DNA of 16,348 bases. It comes from Oscillospiraceae bacterium (GTDB lineage Bacteria; Bacillota; Clostridia; Oscillospirales; Oscillospiraceae). Made by a program: the position numbers and the translations under genes. Below, one piece after another: positions 1 through 7,917 of the stretch (the first letter of the stretch is position 1; the number at the start of each line of letters is the position of its first letter). The notes beneath the pieces are model-generated. The model worked only from the letters and a program-made list of their open reading frames with translations. It ran no database searches and was not told where the DNA came from. Location: NCBI GenBank assembly GCA_020025395.1, contig JAHHSE010000021.1:1-16348 (forward strand), written 5' to 3'.

Positions 1-686
1 GTCTCCCCCACCACCTTCTTATCCCCCTCCACTCCCTTGTTCCGGATGTTCAGGGCGATGACAAAGCCGAAGTTCAGGGCCGCGATAGCGTCCATGGTCT
101 GGTAGCCGACCAGAAAGCCCTGTGCAACAGGGCTGGTGGCATAGAGGGGGGCGGTCTCTCCGTAGCTCTGGCTGGGCAGGAAGAGGAAGCAGCCCACAAA
201 GACCACCACGATGAGGGTCAGCAGGATGGGGGTCATGATCTTTCCCAGCCGGTCGCTGAGCTTTTCCGGCCGGAGGGCTACCGTCACCGCAATTCCAAAG
301 AAGATCACGGAATAAATGGCCTGGATAAGGAGGGTGGGTTCTCCCGCCCCCAGGAAGGGAAGGACAGCCATCTCAAAGGAAGTGACCGAGTTTCTGGGGA
401 TGGCCAGCCCGGGGCCGATAGAGACATAGATGAGGAGGATAAAGATCTGGGCGAAAATGGGGTTTACCTTTCGAGCCAGGGTTTCCAGCCCTCCGGACCG
501 GGCCATTGCGATAACGCCCAGGATAGGAAAGCCAATGGCGCTCAAGCAGAATCCTGCCATTGCGGGCCATGTGGCCCCGCCGGCCTGGTAGCCGAGGAAG
601 GGGGGGAAAATCAGGTTCCCCGCTCCGAAAAACATGGAGAACAGGGTCAAGCCCATCAGCAGTCGATTTCGTCTGGAAAGCGCCAT
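1..686 (-). CDS. brnQ: Branched-chain amino acid carrier BrnQ (LivCS family), N-terminal part
   Basis: A reading frame opens at the ATG complementary to 684-686 and stays open to the window edge, giving 228 residues of a family usually about 430-450 long; the C-terminal half lies outside. It begins MALSRRNRLLMGLTLFSMFF and continues with GAGNLIFPP, the typical BrnQ first membrane segment. Near residue 200 it has GFLVGYQTMDAIAALNFG, the second family hallmark. At least five hydrophobic segments are visible. The family imports leucine, isoleucine and valine with a Na+ or H+ gradient. AGAAGGGA lies just upstream as ribosome site. The start is 33 bp after the stop of the SLH/VCBS gene, with no terminator between, so co-transcription is possible. 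The assignment is firm; the exact substrate and ion are inferred from the family. Confidence 0.93.
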   Translation of the reverse strand, partial: MALSRRNRLLMGLTLFSMFFGAGNLIFPPFLGYQAGGATWPAMAGFCLSAIGFPILGVIAMARSGGLETLARKVNPIFAQIFILLIYVSIGPGLAIPRNSVTSFEMAVLPFLGAGEPTLLIQAIYSVIFFGIAVTVALRPEKLSDRLGKIMTPILLTLIVVVFVGCFLFLPSQSYGETAPLYATSPVAQGFLVGYQTMDAIAALNFGFVIALNIRNKGVEGDKKVVGE

Positions 687-719
687 GATAATTCCCTTCT
701 TTCTGGTTTGCAGATTTTT

Positions 720-2903
720 TTATACCAGGGGGAGCTGATAGACCACGAGGGCCGAGTAATAGGTGTTCAAAATCACCTCATAGGTACCATCTCCGTCGAT
801 ATCCCGTACCACGGGGGAGGCCATGCAGCCGTTGGGGGTGGTGTTTCCCAGAGAGTCGGGAAGGTCGGTCCGAAACAGGGTGTTGCCCTGATCGTCGCAG
901 AGGTAGAGGCTCCCCTTCTTGGTCCCCTGCTTTGCGGTAAAGGTGGTGAAAATGACCTCCTTGCGTCCGTCTCCATTCACATCCACCGCGGCAGGGGAAG
1001 AGGCAAATTCCTTGGTCTTTCCGTCATAGACCTTTTTGGGCCAGCTTCCCATGGGTTTCCTGTCCAGCCGGAAGCATTGGAGGGTCCCGTCATAGGAGGG
1101 ATAGAGGATCTCCTTGACCCCGTCCCCATCCAAATCCTCTGCCACCGGGTCCGGCATACAGAGTTCGATCTCGGCCCAATCCTCACTGAGGGGCTTTCCG
1201 GTCTCCGGCGTGGTGGTCCAGTCATACGCCCCCTTCTGGAAGCGGGTCCGGTCCTTATTTAAAACGAAGAGACCGAAGTATTTGCTTCCCAGAGGAGGAT
1301 AGCCCAAGGCCCGGTCATACATATTTCCGGTCACAACCACCTCTTCTGTTCCATCCCCGTCCAGATCAGAGAAGATGGCTTTTCCGAAGGTAAAGTTGGC
1401 GGTGTACCGTTTCTCTCTGGGCAGCGTGGAGACATCCACCGCGGCGCCGGTGTACGGGTCACTGCTCAGGCCCCAGCCGCCGTTTTCCACGGAGGCCTCG
1501 AAGGCGGCATTCTCCCAGAAGCCCACATTGCCCCAGCTCACTCCTCCGAACTGATCGGAGGCGGGGACCAGAGAGCCGTCTGGATTGTAGGCGCAGACAA
1601 AGGGGACATCGGAGGGCACCAGGATCTCCAGCTCCGGATCCCCATCCAGATCACCCACGGCGATGGAATCGTTGAACACGCCCCAGGCGTATCCCACATA
1701 GGCGCCGTCGGCGTTGCTGTACTTGGCGCCGTCCTTGGCATCGTTCAGCTGGGGCCAGCCGGCCCGGAGGGCGCCGTTATGCTCATAGACCCACACATTG
1801 GTCCCGGCCACGGTGCCGGCACCCACGACGATTTCACAGGTGCCGTCCCCATCCAGATCGGCTGCCTTGACGCTTTTGACCTCGGCGGGCAGCTTTTGAG
1901 GCCAGCCGGGCTTGGTGTATCCGTCCCAGGTCAGGACAGAGACCAGGCCGCTGCCGTCTGCGCCCGCCCGATGTCCGGTGATGATCTCCGGCTTCCCGTC
2001 CCCGTCAATGTCCTGTGTGATGACATCGGCCCAGGCCCGCCCCGCATAGGAGGCATCGGGCTGTGTTTTGTCAAAGCCCGAGGGGGCACGCCAGAGCATT
2101 TTACCGCTGGCGGCGTCAAAGGCCCGGATGGAGTAAGCGGCGGTGACGATTTCCAGCTTGCCGTCCCCGTCCAAATCACAGACCGCCGGGGAGGAGTTGT
2201 AGGCCTCCTCACACCAGCCGCTCTCATAGGCACCGGCATTCTTGTACTTGAGGACGGGGGCCTGCAACGTCTTCGGCTTTTCCACTCTGGGGTGTCCGGC
2301 CCGCAGACGATCCTGCTGGGTCAGGACATTGTAGAGGAGGACGAAGGTCTCCTGCCGGGTCACATTTCTCTGGGGGGCGATGGAATTTCCCCCCACCCCA
2401 TTCATCACACCGATGTGATAGGCCCGCTTCACATCGTTCAAGGCCCAGCCGCTGATATCAGGGTCAGAAAAGGAGATGTGATCCACTGAGGCCTCATTGT
2501 AGGCCACACCGGCTTTTTTCAGACTGCGGAGCATCAGGACCGCTACCTGCTCTCGTGTCACGGGCAGATCGGGGGCAAAGGTCCCGTCTCCCACGCCGGA
2601 GACCAGACCCAATTGGGAGGCGCTTCCCACCCAGGGGTCCCTGGTATCCGGGAAGGGGGAGGCCGACTGGTCCGCCTTCTTCCCGGTCAGGGCTTCATAG
2701 AGTTTTACGGCGTAGTAGGCAAATTCCTGACGGCTCACAGGCCGGGTAAAGTCCGCAGCATACTCCCGGTCCACATATTCGTGTTCCAGAAGATAGTCCA
2801 CAGCGGGAGCCGCCCAGGAGGCCGGCTCCTCCGCCGCTCCAGCGGCGGGCAGACAGGTGAGAAGAAGCAACAGGGAAAGTGTCAGGGACAAAAAACGTTT
2901 CAT
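720..2903 (-). CDS. Secreted SLH-domain protein with FG-GAP/VCBS repeats
   Basis: The 727-aa product starts with a signal peptide (residues 1-24, leucine-rich core, likely cleavage near AGAAEE). Three S-layer homology domains follow, about residues 28-72, 80-130 and 140-195, with motifs such as GVGDGTFAPDLPVTREQVA. From about 238 to the end come eight repeats with a DxDxDG calcium loop (first Asp at 243, 298, 349, 418, 513, 590, 641, 701), many followed by E-[IV]-hydrophobic strands, plus GWP motifs. This is the FG-GAP/VCBS beta-propeller type known from integrin alpha chains. SLH domains anchor proteins to the secondary cell wall polymer, so a surface-exposed, Ca2+-stabilised propeller is expected. 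Its ligand cannot be told from sequence; adhesion or glycan binding are possibilities. The start is supported by AGGAGG at 8-nt spacing. Confidence 0.9.
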   Translation of the reverse strand: MKRFLSLTLSLLLLLTCLPAAGAAEEPASWAAPAVDYLLEHEYVDREYAADFTRPVSRQEFAYYAVKLYEALTGKKADQSASPFPDTRDPWVGSASQLGLVSGVGDGTFAPDLPVTREQVAVLMLRSLKKAGVAYNEASVDHISFSDPDISGWALNDVKRAYHIGVMNGVGGNSIAPQRNVTRQETFVLLYNVLTQQDRLRAGHPRVEKPKTLQAPVLKYKNAGAYESGWCEEAYNSSPAVCDLDGDGKLEIVTAAYSIRAFDAASGKMLWRAPSGFDKTQPDASYAGRAWADVITQDIDGDGKPEIITGHRAGADGSGLVSVLTWDGYTKPGWPQKLPAEVKSVKAADLDGDGTCEIVVGAGTVAGTNVWVYEHNGALRAGWPQLNDAKDGAKYSNADGAYVGYAWGVFNDSIAVGDLDGDPELEILVPSDVPFVCAYNPDGSLVPASDQFGGVSWGNVGFWENAAFEASVENGGWGLSSDPYTGAAVDVSTLPREKRYTANFTFGKAIFSDLDGDGTEEVVVTGNMYDRALGYPPLGSKYFGLFVLNKDRTRFQKGAYDWTTTPETGKPLSEDWAEIELCMPDPVAEDLDGDGVKEILYPSYDGTLQCFRLDRKPMGSWPKKVYDGKTKEFASSPAAVDVNGDGRKEVIFTTFTAKQGTKKGSLYLCDDQGNTLFRTDLPDSLGNTTPNGCMASPVVRDIDGDGTYEVILNTYYSALVVYQLPLV

Positions 2904-2933
2904 TGTATACCTCCTATTGATAGGATACTCCCT

Positions 2934-2962
2934 ATTCTAGCAACAAAATTCCGGGAATACAA
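2934..2962 (-). promoter_or_regulatory. Sigma-A type promoter for the SLH/VCBS gene
   Basis: On the minus strand there is TTGTAT (2957-2962), a 17-bp spacer and TAGAAT (2934-2939), preceded by a TG one base upstream of the -10 (extended -10). The predicted transcript starts near 2927 and gives a leader of about 25 nt ending in the AGGAGG ribosome site. Confidence 0.6.
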
Positions 2963-3075
2963 GGTAATCTGACAAATTTATCTCTCGTTTTCCAAAACTT
3001 TCCCGCTGTTTCTCTGACGAAAGTTAGAAAACCGCGATCCTCTCTAAATCAAATCCAAGCTCCGAGAGGACACAA

Positions 3076-3119
3076 CGGAAGAGGGGCGGCTGCGCTTGGA
3101 CACAGCCGCCCCTCTTCCG
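3076..3119 (-). terminator. Hairpin after the murI-argS-homocysteine methyltransferase operon
   Basis: The arms 3076-3092 and 3103-3119 form a perfect 17-bp, GC-rich stem (CGGAAGAGGGGCGGCTG and its complement) with a 10-nt loop. It lies 51 bp past the stop of the last minus-strand gene. On the minus strand the sequence after the stem is TTGTGTCC, only weakly T-rich, so it may stop transcription imperfectly or mainly protect the 3' end. Confidence 0.65.
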
Positions 3120-3169
3120 GATCAACAAAATTTGAAAGGTAAGTCTTACACGCCTCTGTTTCCGGTCTG

Positions 3170-3991
3170 TCAGAGCGGAAAGCCCTCCTCCAGCCGTTTG
3201 CGCATGACGGCAATGACCTCCGGCCCCGTCTGACAGCAGCCTCCGAACAGACGGACCCCCAAGGCGTGGAACCGTTCCACCCAGCCTCGAAAGGTCTCCG
3301 GGGTCCTTCCCCCGCCCTCCGGCTGAACCATCAGGGGGACCTTGCTCCGAGGGGCAAGCCGCTCCAGCTGTTTTTGGGCGGTCTCAGGGGGGGTGCAATT
3401 AAGGCCGAAGGCAAAGACCCCCATCTCCTCCATGACAGCCATTGCCTCCTCCACCGTTTTCCCATCGGGGATCCTCCCCTGGTCATCACAGTAAAAGGTG
3501 ACCAGAACAGGCTTTCCCCCATCGGCCTCCCCCACCGCCTGCACCGCGGCTCCGGCCTCTTCCAGATCCACCATGGTCTCGATGAGGTAGAGGTCCACCC
3601 CGGCCTTTTGGAGGGCTGCGGCCTGGGCCCGGTAGCTTTCCGCAAAGAGCCGCTTTTTTTCTCCGCCTGCTTTGTTCAGGCCGCAGGGGGCCAGATTTCC
3701 GGCCACCTTTGTGTGTTCTCCCCCCGCCCGACGGGTCAGTTCCACAAGCCGGCGATTATATTCATCGGTCAGATTCTCCAGCCCAAAGCGGGCCAAGCCG
3801 GCCGGACTGGCCCCGAAGGTGGGGGCGGTGAGTACATCGGCCCCCGCCTGAAGGTAGGCTTTTTGGACCTCCTCCAGGACCTTTGGATGTTCTAAAATCC
3901 ACGCCTCGGTACAGACGCCCCGGGGCATTCCCCGTTTTTGCAGCTCTGTCCCGGTGGCGCCGTCCAAAAGGAGGGGGAGTTTGAGCGTCAT
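3170..3991 (-). CDS. Homocysteine S-methyltransferase family protein
   Basis: The 273-aa product is a stand-alone Zn-dependent homocysteine methyltransferase barrel, the fold of the N-terminal module of cobalamin-dependent methionine synthase MetH and of BHMT and MmuM. It opens with LLDGATGTELQKRG. The three zinc-ligand cysteines are visible: Cys199 in GLNCTPPE, and Cys252 and Cys253 in GGCCQTGPE. The family moves a methyl group to homocysteine to make methionine; the donor (S-methylmethionine, betaine, methyl-tetrahydrofolate or a methyl-corrinoid) is not readable here. It has no fused cobalamin or folate domain. I place the start at the ATG at 3991 rather than upstream at 4045, because AAGGAG sits 7-8 nt before it and the longer version would overlap argS. 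The gap to argS is 11 bp, so it is translated from the same operon. Confidence 0.85.
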   Translation of the reverse strand: MTLKLPLLLDGATGTELQKRGMPRGVCTEAWILEHPKVLEEVQKAYLQAGADVLTAPTFGASPAGLARFGLENLTDEYNRRLVELTRRAGGEHTKVAGNLAPCGLNKAGGEKKRLFAESYRAQAAALQKAGVDLYLIETMVDLEEAGAAVQAVGEADGGKPVLVTFYCDDQGRIPDGKTVEEAMAVMEEMGVFAFGLNCTPPETAQKQLERLAPRSKVPLMVQPEGGGRTPETFRGWVERFHALGVRLFGGCCQTGPEVIAVMRKRLEEGFPL

Positions 3992-4002
3992 AGGAAGCTC
4001 CT

Positions 4003-5751
4003 TTACATCTTTTCGGGGGCGGAAACCCCCAGCAGGGCCAGACAATTGGCAATCACGCTGCGGGTGGCGTCCGCCAGCTTGAGCCGGGCCTGAAGGACCC
4101 TCTCCTCCTCGCCCATGATTCGGTCCGCATTGTAGAAGCGGTGGAAATCCCCCGCCACGGTGAGCAGGTAGCGGTTGATCCGGGAGGGATCGTAATCCCG
4201 GGAGGCCAGACGCACCTCCTCCGGCAGCTGGGCCAGGCTCTTGAGCAGAGCCAGCTCCTCCGGAGAGCCGTAGGCCGCTGTATCCACCTGGTCCGCCTTC
4301 TTCACCTCATGGCCCTCTTCTCTCAGGCGCTGAATGAGGGTGCAGATCCGAGCGTGGGCGTACTGGACATAGTAAACGGGGTTTTCACTGTCCCGGCGGA
4401 CCGCCAGATCCAGGTCAAAGTCCAGAGGACTGTTGGAATTTCTGGAATTAAAGAAATACCGGGCGGCGTCCACATGGATCTCGTCCAAAAGGTCGTGAAG
4501 GGCGATGGCCTTGCCGGAGCGCTTGCTCATCCGGACCGGTTTCCCGTCCTGGAGGAGGTTCACCAGCTGCATAAGCACCACCACCAGGCGATTGGAGCCG
4601 TCCAGACCGATGCCGTCCAGGGCGGCCTGAAGCCGGGCCACATGGCCGTGATGATCGGCCCCCCAGATGTTGATGACCTTGTCAAACTTCCGAACCTCCA
4701 GCTTGTTCCGATGGTAAGCAATGTCGGCGGCGAAGTAGGTATAAAAACCGTTGCCCCGGCGCAGGACATCGTCCTTCAGGTCCAGCTTGTCCGCCTGCTC
4801 CCTGGTCTTTCCCTCCCGGATAAACTTTTCCTTGAGCAGCTCGGTGGTATTGAGCCACAAGGCCCCGTCCTTCTCATAGGTCCAGCCCTTTTGGGTCAGC
4901 AGCTCCACGGTCTCCGCCACATAGCCGCTCTCGTGGAGGGAGGATTCGTAAAACCACTCATCGTATTCGATCCCATAGCGGTTCAGATCCTTCTTCATGT
5001 TGGGAATATTCACCGAGAGGCCGAATTTGCTCATGTCTTCCAGCCACTTCTCCTCCGGAGCCTCCCGATAGGCCTCCCCATGCTTTTCATAGAAGGCCTG
5101 GGCCAGCTCTTTAATGTCCTCCCCCCGATAGCCTTCCTCCGGGAAGGGGAAGCCCTCTTCTCCCAGGAGGATCTGCATATACCGGGCGTGGATGGAGTCG
5201 GCAAATTTGTGGATCTGATTGCCCGCGTCGTTCACATAAAACTCCTTCCAGGTATCGTACCCGGCCCGCTTCAGCACATTGGCCAGGGTATCTCCCAGCA
5301 CACCGCCCCGGGCGTTTCCCATGTGCATGGGCCCGGTGGGATTGGCAGAGACGAATTCCACCATGACCCTCTGTCCCTTCCCCTCGTCCAGAGTGCCATA
5401 GGTCAGTCCCTCCGCCTCGATGGCGGAGAGGACCTCTCCAAACCAGCGTGTCCCCAGCCGAAAGTTGAGGAAGCCGGGGCCTGCCAGCTCCACCCGGTCA
5501 AAGTAGCTGCCCTCCAGCTCCAGATGGTCCATCAGGATCTGGCCCAGGGCTCTGGGATTTTGGCCCAGGGCCTTGGCACCCGCCAGGGCAAAGGAGGTGG
5601 CGTAGTCCCCCATTTTTGGATCCTTTGGAATGTCAACCGTACCATGGATCGTCACTCCGGCAGGGAGCAGCCCCTGGGCCGCAGCCTTTTCATAGGCCGC
5701 CTGGGTCAGGGCCGCCACCTGTTCTTTGGCACCCGCAATCAGATTGCTCAT
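4003..5751 (-). CDS. argS: Arginine--tRNA ligase
   Basis: The 582-aa product is a class I arginyl-tRNA synthetase of normal length, which attaches arginine to tRNA-Arg in the cytoplasm. It has an N-terminal Arg-S add-on domain (about 1-95, with DPKMGDYATSFA). The HIGH-type motif is in SANPTGPMHMGNARGG (HMGN at 143-146) and the KMSKS-type motif is RMSKR (407-411). A C-terminal DALR anticodon-binding domain contains YAHARI and ends LLGVSAPEKM, a common ArgS ending. A longer frame opens at 5889, but the extra 46 residues overlap the DUF1934 gene and look unlike ArgS; the ATG at 5751 has AAAGGTGAT upstream. The start is 46 bp after the DUF1934 stop. The DUF1934-argS order matches ywiB-argS in Bacillus subtilis. 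Confidence 0.97.
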   Translation of the reverse strand: MSNLIAGAKEQVAALTQAAYEKAAAQGLLPAGVTIHGTVDIPKDPKMGDYATSFALAGAKALGQNPRALGQILMDHLELEGSYFDRVELAGPGFLNFRLGTRWFGEVLSAIEAEGLTYGTLDEGKGQRVMVEFVSANPTGPMHMGNARGGVLGDTLANVLKRAGYDTWKEFYVNDAGNQIHKFADSIHARYMQILLGEEGFPFPEEGYRGEDIKELAQAFYEKHGEAYREAPEEKWLEDMSKFGLSVNIPNMKKDLNRYGIEYDEWFYESSLHESGYVAETVELLTQKGWTYEKDGALWLNTTELLKEKFIREGKTREQADKLDLKDDVLRRGNGFYTYFAADIAYHRNKLEVRKFDKVINIWGADHHGHVARLQAALDGIGLDGSNRLVVVLMQLVNLLQDGKPVRMSKRSGKAIALHDLLDEIHVDAARYFFNSRNSNSPLDFDLDLAVRRDSENPVYYVQYAHARICTLIQRLREEGHEVKKADQVDTAAYGSPEELALLKSLAQLPEEVRLASRDYDPSRINRYLLTVAGDFHRFYNADRIMGEEERVLQARLKLADATRSVIANCLALLGVSAPEKM

Positions 5752-5797
5752 TTGTATCACCTTTATTTTATAGTTTACACCCCGGAGGGGCGCTGCT

Positions 5798-6244
5798 TTA
5801 CTGCTGCATGGCCCGATTGTCTTCCCGGACCTGAATATGAAACGCATTCTGACCCGCCAGAGCATGGTCCAGCTCAATGGCGTAGTCAATTTCCAGCTCT
5901 CCCCCCTGCATACAGAGGGTATTTTTAATCCGATTGGCCAAAATTCCCACAGACAGATCCCCTACGGGGGTCTGATAGAGGGAGAGGTGTCTACGCCCCT
6001 CTTCAAAGACCATTTGAGAGTTCACCTGTCCCATCCGAAGAAGGGTGATTCTTCCTGTTTTCTCCACCTGAAAGGTGGTGAGGGTCCCCTCCATTCCGGT
6101 AAGCTCGCTCTCCTGATAGGAGAGTGAGAGTCCATCCTCTCCGCAGTCCAGAAGGCGGCCTTTGGTCACCAGCTCAATGCCGTCCTCGTCCACCCCCTCG
6201 TATGCCTGCTTCCCCTTAATGGAGATGATCACATTTTTTTCCAT
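5798..6244 (-). CDS. DUF1934 (YwiB-type) small beta-barrel protein
   Basis: The 148-aa product has the pattern of the DUF1934 family: an N-terminal strand region (MEKNVIISIKGKQ), then GMEGTLTTFQVEKTGRITLL, VNSQMVFEEGRRHLSLYQTP and the segment GDLSVGILANRI. The family is predicted to form a calycin-like beta-barrel and is widespread in Firmicutes, commonly next to argS, but has no established biochemical role. There is no signal peptide or membrane segment, so it is likely cytoplasmic. The ribosome site is TGAGGAAT upstream of the ATG at 6244. It sits between murI (90 bp) and argS (46 bp) in the same direction, so it is an operon member. The family assignment is good; the function is unknown. 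Confidence 0.85.
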   Translation of the reverse strand: MEKNVIISIKGKQAYEGVDEDGIELVTKGRLLDCGEDGLSLSYQESELTGMEGTLTTFQVEKTGRITLLRMGQVNSQMVFEEGRRHLSLYQTPVGDLSVGILANRIKNTLCMQGGELEIDYAIELDHALAGQNAFHIQVREDNRAMQQ

Positions 6245-6334
6245 TTTTATTCCTCACTTGGCGCAGTTTTCTCCTCCCCGCTCCGAAAAAGGGGGCGGAT
6301 GTTAGAAAGAAGTGGGGCCATTATATCTGTAACC

Positions 6335-7150
6335 TCAATATTTGTCAATGTCTACCCGCTCGATCCGGCGGGCCACTCTGTATCCCAAAAATCGGGAGGC
6401 CAGGGCGGAGAAGTTCTCCACCTCGTCGCTCACAAAGTATCGGCTCTCTCCTTTTGCGCCGACCGGGGCCAGCAGGTCTTTTTCCCTCAGCTCCCGGGCC
6501 AGCTCTCTGGCGCAGGCCGCCCCCACATCAATCAAGGTCACCCGGTCTCCCAGGAAGGCGCCCAAAACCTCCCGCAGGAGGGGATAGTGGGTGCAGCCCA
6601 GAATCAGAGTATCCACCCCCGCCTCCTTGACCGGGGTGAGGTAGTCCTTGCAAATCTGCTCAATGACCACATCGCCGGGTCTGGTTCTCCCGTTTTCCAC
6701 CAGGGGGACAAAGAGGGGGCAGGCATGGGCGGTCACCTGAATCTCCGGGTCCAGGGCGGATATGGCCCGCTCGTAGGCCCCGGAGCGGATGGTAGCCGCC
6801 GTGCCGATGAGGCCCACCCGATGGTTTCGGGTGGCCTGGACCGCCGCCCTGGCGGCCGGACCCACCACCCCCCGAATGGGGAGGGGATTTTCCTCCGCCA
6901 GATGATGGAGCGCGGTGGCGGATACGGTTCCGCAGGCGATGAGGATGACCTTTGGATCGAACCGGCGCAGGAAGGCGGTATCCTGTCTGGCGTAGGTGAG
7001 GATGGTCTCCGTGGTACGGCTTCCATAGGGCACTCTGCCTGTGTCGCCAAAGTAAATCAGCCTTTCTCCGGGCAGGAGCCGCTCCATCTCCCGCAGAGCG
7101 GTGAGTCCTCCCAGACCGGAGTCAAAAATGCCAATGGGCCTGTTGTCCAT
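6335..7150 (-). CDS. murI: Glutamate racemase
   Basis: The 271-aa product interconverts L- and D-glutamate, supplying D-Glu for peptidoglycan in the cytoplasm. It opens with IGIFDSGLGGLTALREM and GDTGRVPYGSR. Both catalytic cysteines are present: Cys73 in LIACGTVSATAL and Cys186 in LILGCTHYPLL. Unusually, the position after Cys73, nearly always Asn in the family (ACNT), is Gly here. The start at 7150 is chosen because AGGAGGG lies 5 nt upstream; an upstream ATG at 7168 would place this ribosome site inside the coding sequence as MKRREK. This is the first gene of a minus-strand group continuing through DUF1934 and argS to the homocysteine methyltransferase. Confidence 0.95.
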   Translation of the reverse strand: MDNRPIGIFDSGLGGLTALREMERLLPGERLIYFGDTGRVPYGSRTTETILTYARQDTAFLRRFDPKVILIACGTVSATALHHLAEENPLPIRGVVGPAARAAVQATRNHRVGLIGTAATIRSGAYERAISALDPEIQVTAHACPLFVPLVENGRTRPGDVVIEQICKDYLTPVKEAGVDTLILGCTHYPLLREVLGAFLGDRVTLIDVGAACARELARELREKDLLAPVGAKGESRYFVSDEVENFSALASRFLGYRVARRIERVDIDKY

Positions 7151-7185
7151 CTTTTCCCTCCTCTTCATACTATACGCATCTTTTC

Positions 7186-7214
7186 ATAATATGATATTTT
7201 GAGAGGAATAGCAA
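7186..7214 (-). promoter_or_regulatory. Sigma-A type promoter for the murI operon
   Basis: On the minus strand there is TTGCTA (7209-7214), a 17-bp spacer and TATTAT (7186-7191). The predicted start near 7179 gives a leader of about 30 nt ending in AGGAGGG before murI. It lies back-to-back with the plus-strand promoter at 7313-7341. Confidence 0.6.
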
Positions 7215-7312
7215 GTTCATTTTTCTCTCTGTCTTTCTTCTTTTTTGGTGAAAACGCACGGAAAACCGGGAAACTCCGGGAAAAACACCGACAGAGACTT
7301 CCCCCTCTCCCT

Positions 7313-7341
7313 TTGACAGGCCTGTTTGCATAGGCTATAAT
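7313..7341 (+). promoter_or_regulatory. Perfect-consensus sigma-A promoter
   Basis: TTGACA (7313-7318), exactly 17 bp, TATAAT (7336-7341). Both hexamers match the bacterial housekeeping consensus fully. The predicted start near 7348 leaves a leader of about 60 nt before the ATG at 7409. That leader contains GGCCGGCTTTTTTC after a weak 4-bp stem and a small TTACA/TGTAA hairpin (loop TTTCAT). I see no strong attenuator. Confidence 0.85.
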
Positions 7342-7408
7342 AGGATTGAAAACAGACGGCATCCGGCCGGCTTTTTTCAATTACATTTCATTGTAACAGG
7401 AGCCTGCT

Positions 7409-7825
7409 ATGACGCTGGAATTGACTGCAAAACAATATCGCCGTCTGCTGGACATGGTGTACATCGGAAACTGGATTCTCAACTCCACCCGTGGGGAGGA
7501 TCGGTTTTCCGACTACGATCAGGTGGAAAGCCTCCTCTTTGCCCAGGCCCCTGCCCAGGGGATGCCCACGCTCACCGAAGTCTATAACGGGGAGATCATC
7601 CCCTCCCGCGCCTTTGCGGAGGGGGGCATTCATGAGGCCATTATGGAGTATGAGAACAATGTTTTCTTTGACATTCTGGCGGAGGATCTGGCCCGTCGGG
7701 ACATGGAGGAGGCGGCGTTGGATCAGAGCAATCTGGAGGAGCTGGGCCGGCGCATCGACTTTTATCTGGATGAGTTCGAGGCCCATGGAACCGATCATGT
7801 CCTGGTGGAGATTGACGAGCCATAA
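7409..7825 (+). CDS. Conserved hypothetical protein, 138 aa, acidic
   Basis: The frame begins with an ATG preceded by AGGAG at about 7 nt and encodes an acidic, helix-rich protein without signal peptide or membrane segment. Visible features are YRRLLDMVYIGNWILNSTR near the N-terminus, DRFSDYDQVESLLF, and IMEYENNVFFDILAEDLARR in the second half. This arrangement resembles uncharacterised small proteins I recall from Clostridia, but I cannot give a family name or function. It is a single-gene unit: a perfect promoter in front, an intrinsic terminator at 7918-7961 behind, and oppositely oriented genes on both sides. The promoter and codon usage like its neighbours argue strongly that it is real and well transcribed. 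Confidence 0.85.
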   Translation: MTLELTAKQYRRLLDMVYIGNWILNSTRGEDRFSDYDQVESLLFAQAPAQGMPTLTEVYNGEIIPSRAFAEGGIHEAIMEYENNVFFDILAEDLARRDMEEAALDQSNLEELGRRIDFYLDEFEAHGTDHVLVEIDEP

Positions 7826-7844
7826 CCCGATCGGCGGTAAGGAA

Positions 7845-7870
7845 AGCGGCAGGGGAATTCCCCTGCCGCT
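7845..7870 (-). terminator. 26-bp perfect palindrome, probable terminator for the DUF4430 operon
   Basis: The 26 bases read identically on both strands (AGCGGCAGGGGAA and its complement). As RNA this gives an 11-bp stem with an AATT loop. On the minus strand it is followed by TTCCTT, so it could end transcripts from the DUF4430 gene 112 bp upstream. On the plus strand it lies just after the 138-aa gene but lacks a T-run. Confidence 0.5.
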
Positions 7871-7917
7871 CAGTCTGTCGAAAAAGCCGTGACCTTTCCC
7901 ACAGACTTTTTAATGCA

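Noticed and set aside
5752..5889. 46-residue N-terminal extension of ArgS
   Set aside because: It overlaps the DUF1934 gene in another frame, is unlike ArgS sequence, and the ATG at 5751 has its own ribosome site.
4141..5928. Plus-strand open frame of 595 codons opposite argS
   Set aside because: argS is unmistakable on the other strand; the shadow has no recognisable domain.
6245..6334. Terminator between murI and the DUF1934 gene
   Set aside because: Only a 4-bp CCGC/GCGG pairing around a T-run can be drawn; it is too weak, and the genes look like one operon.
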